A program made the translations under genes and the position numbers. A stretch of 31,674 nucleotides of DNA, from positions 1 through 31,674 of the IMG/VR virus record IMGVR_UViG_3300037348_000059; one strand, 5' to 3'. Shown here piece after piece: positions 31,327 through 31,674 of this stretch. The stretch comes from a virus. Positions within the stretch are counted from its first letter, which is position 1, and every line of letters begins with the position of its first letter. The notes under the pieces are model-generated. The model was given only the letters and a program-made list of their open reading frames with translations, made no database searches and was not told where the DNA came from.

Positions 31327-31539
31327 TCATGTCTTTGCCCTCTCGACGCCCGATAAACGCGGGGTGTAGCCCCTGATTTCATAGGTCGCGTCTGTTGTTT
31401 GATTGATCACTGGCCGTTCCGGCTCGCTACCCGCCCGATCAAGGCGCATATGTCCAGGTTGAACACCGCAACGGCGGCAGCTAAATACGCCAGCACGTCG
31501 CCTCGTAATTTGTTTCGCACCGCATTTGCGACAGTTCAT
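31327..31539 (-). CDS. Small zinc-ribbon protein
   Basis: A 70-residue protein starting with MNCRKCGAKQI and, 16 residues later, FSCRRCGVQPG: two CxxC pairs typical of a zinc ribbon. The remainder is polar and probably flexible, with no other motif. It may bind DNA or RNA polymerase, as many small phage zinc ribbons do, but that is inference. It is the first gene of the leftward operon visible in the window. Confidence 0.6.
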   Translation of the reverse strand: MNCRKCGAKQITRRRAGVFSCRRCGVQPGHMRLDRAGSEPERPVINQTTDATYEIRGYTPRLSGVERAKT

Positions 31540-31566
31540 TGTAAATTCCAGATTTGGGTGGCGGCG

Positions 31567-31623
31567 GGATAAAAGATCAGATGGCTACGCCTTCAAGCCC
31601 CACGCTCGATTGATCTTTTATCC
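31567..31623. promoter_or_regulatory. Long inverted repeat upstream of the leftward operon
   Basis: A perfect 13-bp inverted repeat, GGATAAAAGATCA (31567-31579) and TGATCTTTTATCC (31611-31623), with a 31-nt spacer, lies just upstream of the zinc-ribbon gene. It could be a pair of operator half-sites, a transcript stem-loop or a replication signal. No good promoter can be named; a TTGAAG element in the spacer (minus strand) has only a poor -10 at the right distance. Confidence 0.5.
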
Positions 31624-31653
31624 CCGCTACGCGAATTGCTTTTACGCTCTAAT

Positions 31654-31673
31654 AAGAACCCGCATGGGTTCTT
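31654..31673. terminator. Hairpin at the window edge, probable terminator
   Basis: AAGAACCC, a GCAT loop and GGGTTCTT form a perfect 8-bp stem ending one base before the window edge. Its shape is that of a Rho-independent terminator, but the base run that would follow on the + strand is outside the window. On the - strand no T-run follows. Confidence 0.5.
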
Positions 31674-31674
31674 C

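Noticed and set aside
1-31674. CRISPR arrays, insertion sequences or transposase genes
   Set aside because: No regularly spaced direct repeats with unique spacers and no transposase motifs were seen.

Overview
The window is part of a temperate, short-tailed (podovirus-type) phage genome, about 60% GC, whose host is probably an alphaproteobacterium. The host guess rests on three recognised resemblances: a spike-base protein and a three-TM-type holin like those of Rhodobacterales gene transfer agents, a GcrA-like regulator, and a tRNA-Arg(CCG) integration site. A single giant virion/anti-restriction polyvalent protein next to a T7-like tail recalls the Bcep22-like podophages, from memory. Terminase, portal, capsid and replication genes are not in the window.

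Layout. Bases 1-8735 are rightward late genes: the end of a DUF6682-like adaptor, a tail adaptor, a tail nozzle protein, a tail fibre, small proteins, and three virion-internal proteins (one with a peptidase S74 domain, one a glucosaminidase). A Rho-independent terminator lies at 8840-8875, followed by a small membrane protein. Bases 9316-23001 encode one protein of about 4,561 residues containing an ejection-type hydrophobic N-terminus, a pyrophosphatase-like domain, an N6-adenine methyltransferase, a strawberry-notch/DarB-type helicase, a zincin and a PLxRFG/TM C-terminus. Bases 23097-26924 carry a spike base, the lysis genes (GH108 muramidase, two holin-like proteins, o-spanin), a lectin-like spike protein and a small zincin.

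Bases 26950-27157 look like an intact attP: the 3' half of a tRNA-Arg(CCG) gene flanked on both sides by paired GGATACC repeats with identical 11-bp phasing. To its right a tightly coupled leftward operon (31539 to 27171) encodes a zinc-ribbon protein, a hypothetical protein, a C5 cytosine methyltransferase, a winged-helix protein, a PP-loop fragment, a tandem GcrA-like HTH protein, an excisionase-like protein and a tyrosine integrase. Late genes and the integrase converge on this att site, so the sequence is most easily read as phage (circular, episomal or tandem) rather than as one end of a simple integrated prophage.

The most unusual feature is protein overprinting. Two apparently real genes (67 and 129 codons), each with a good ribosome-binding site and better codon usage than the frame above them, are nested in the +1 frame inside low-complexity linkers of the giant gene. 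The C5 methyltransferase locus is open in two frames over exactly the same length (507 codons each, offset by 5 nt). Both frames contain sequence patterns I recognise from phage methyltransferases.
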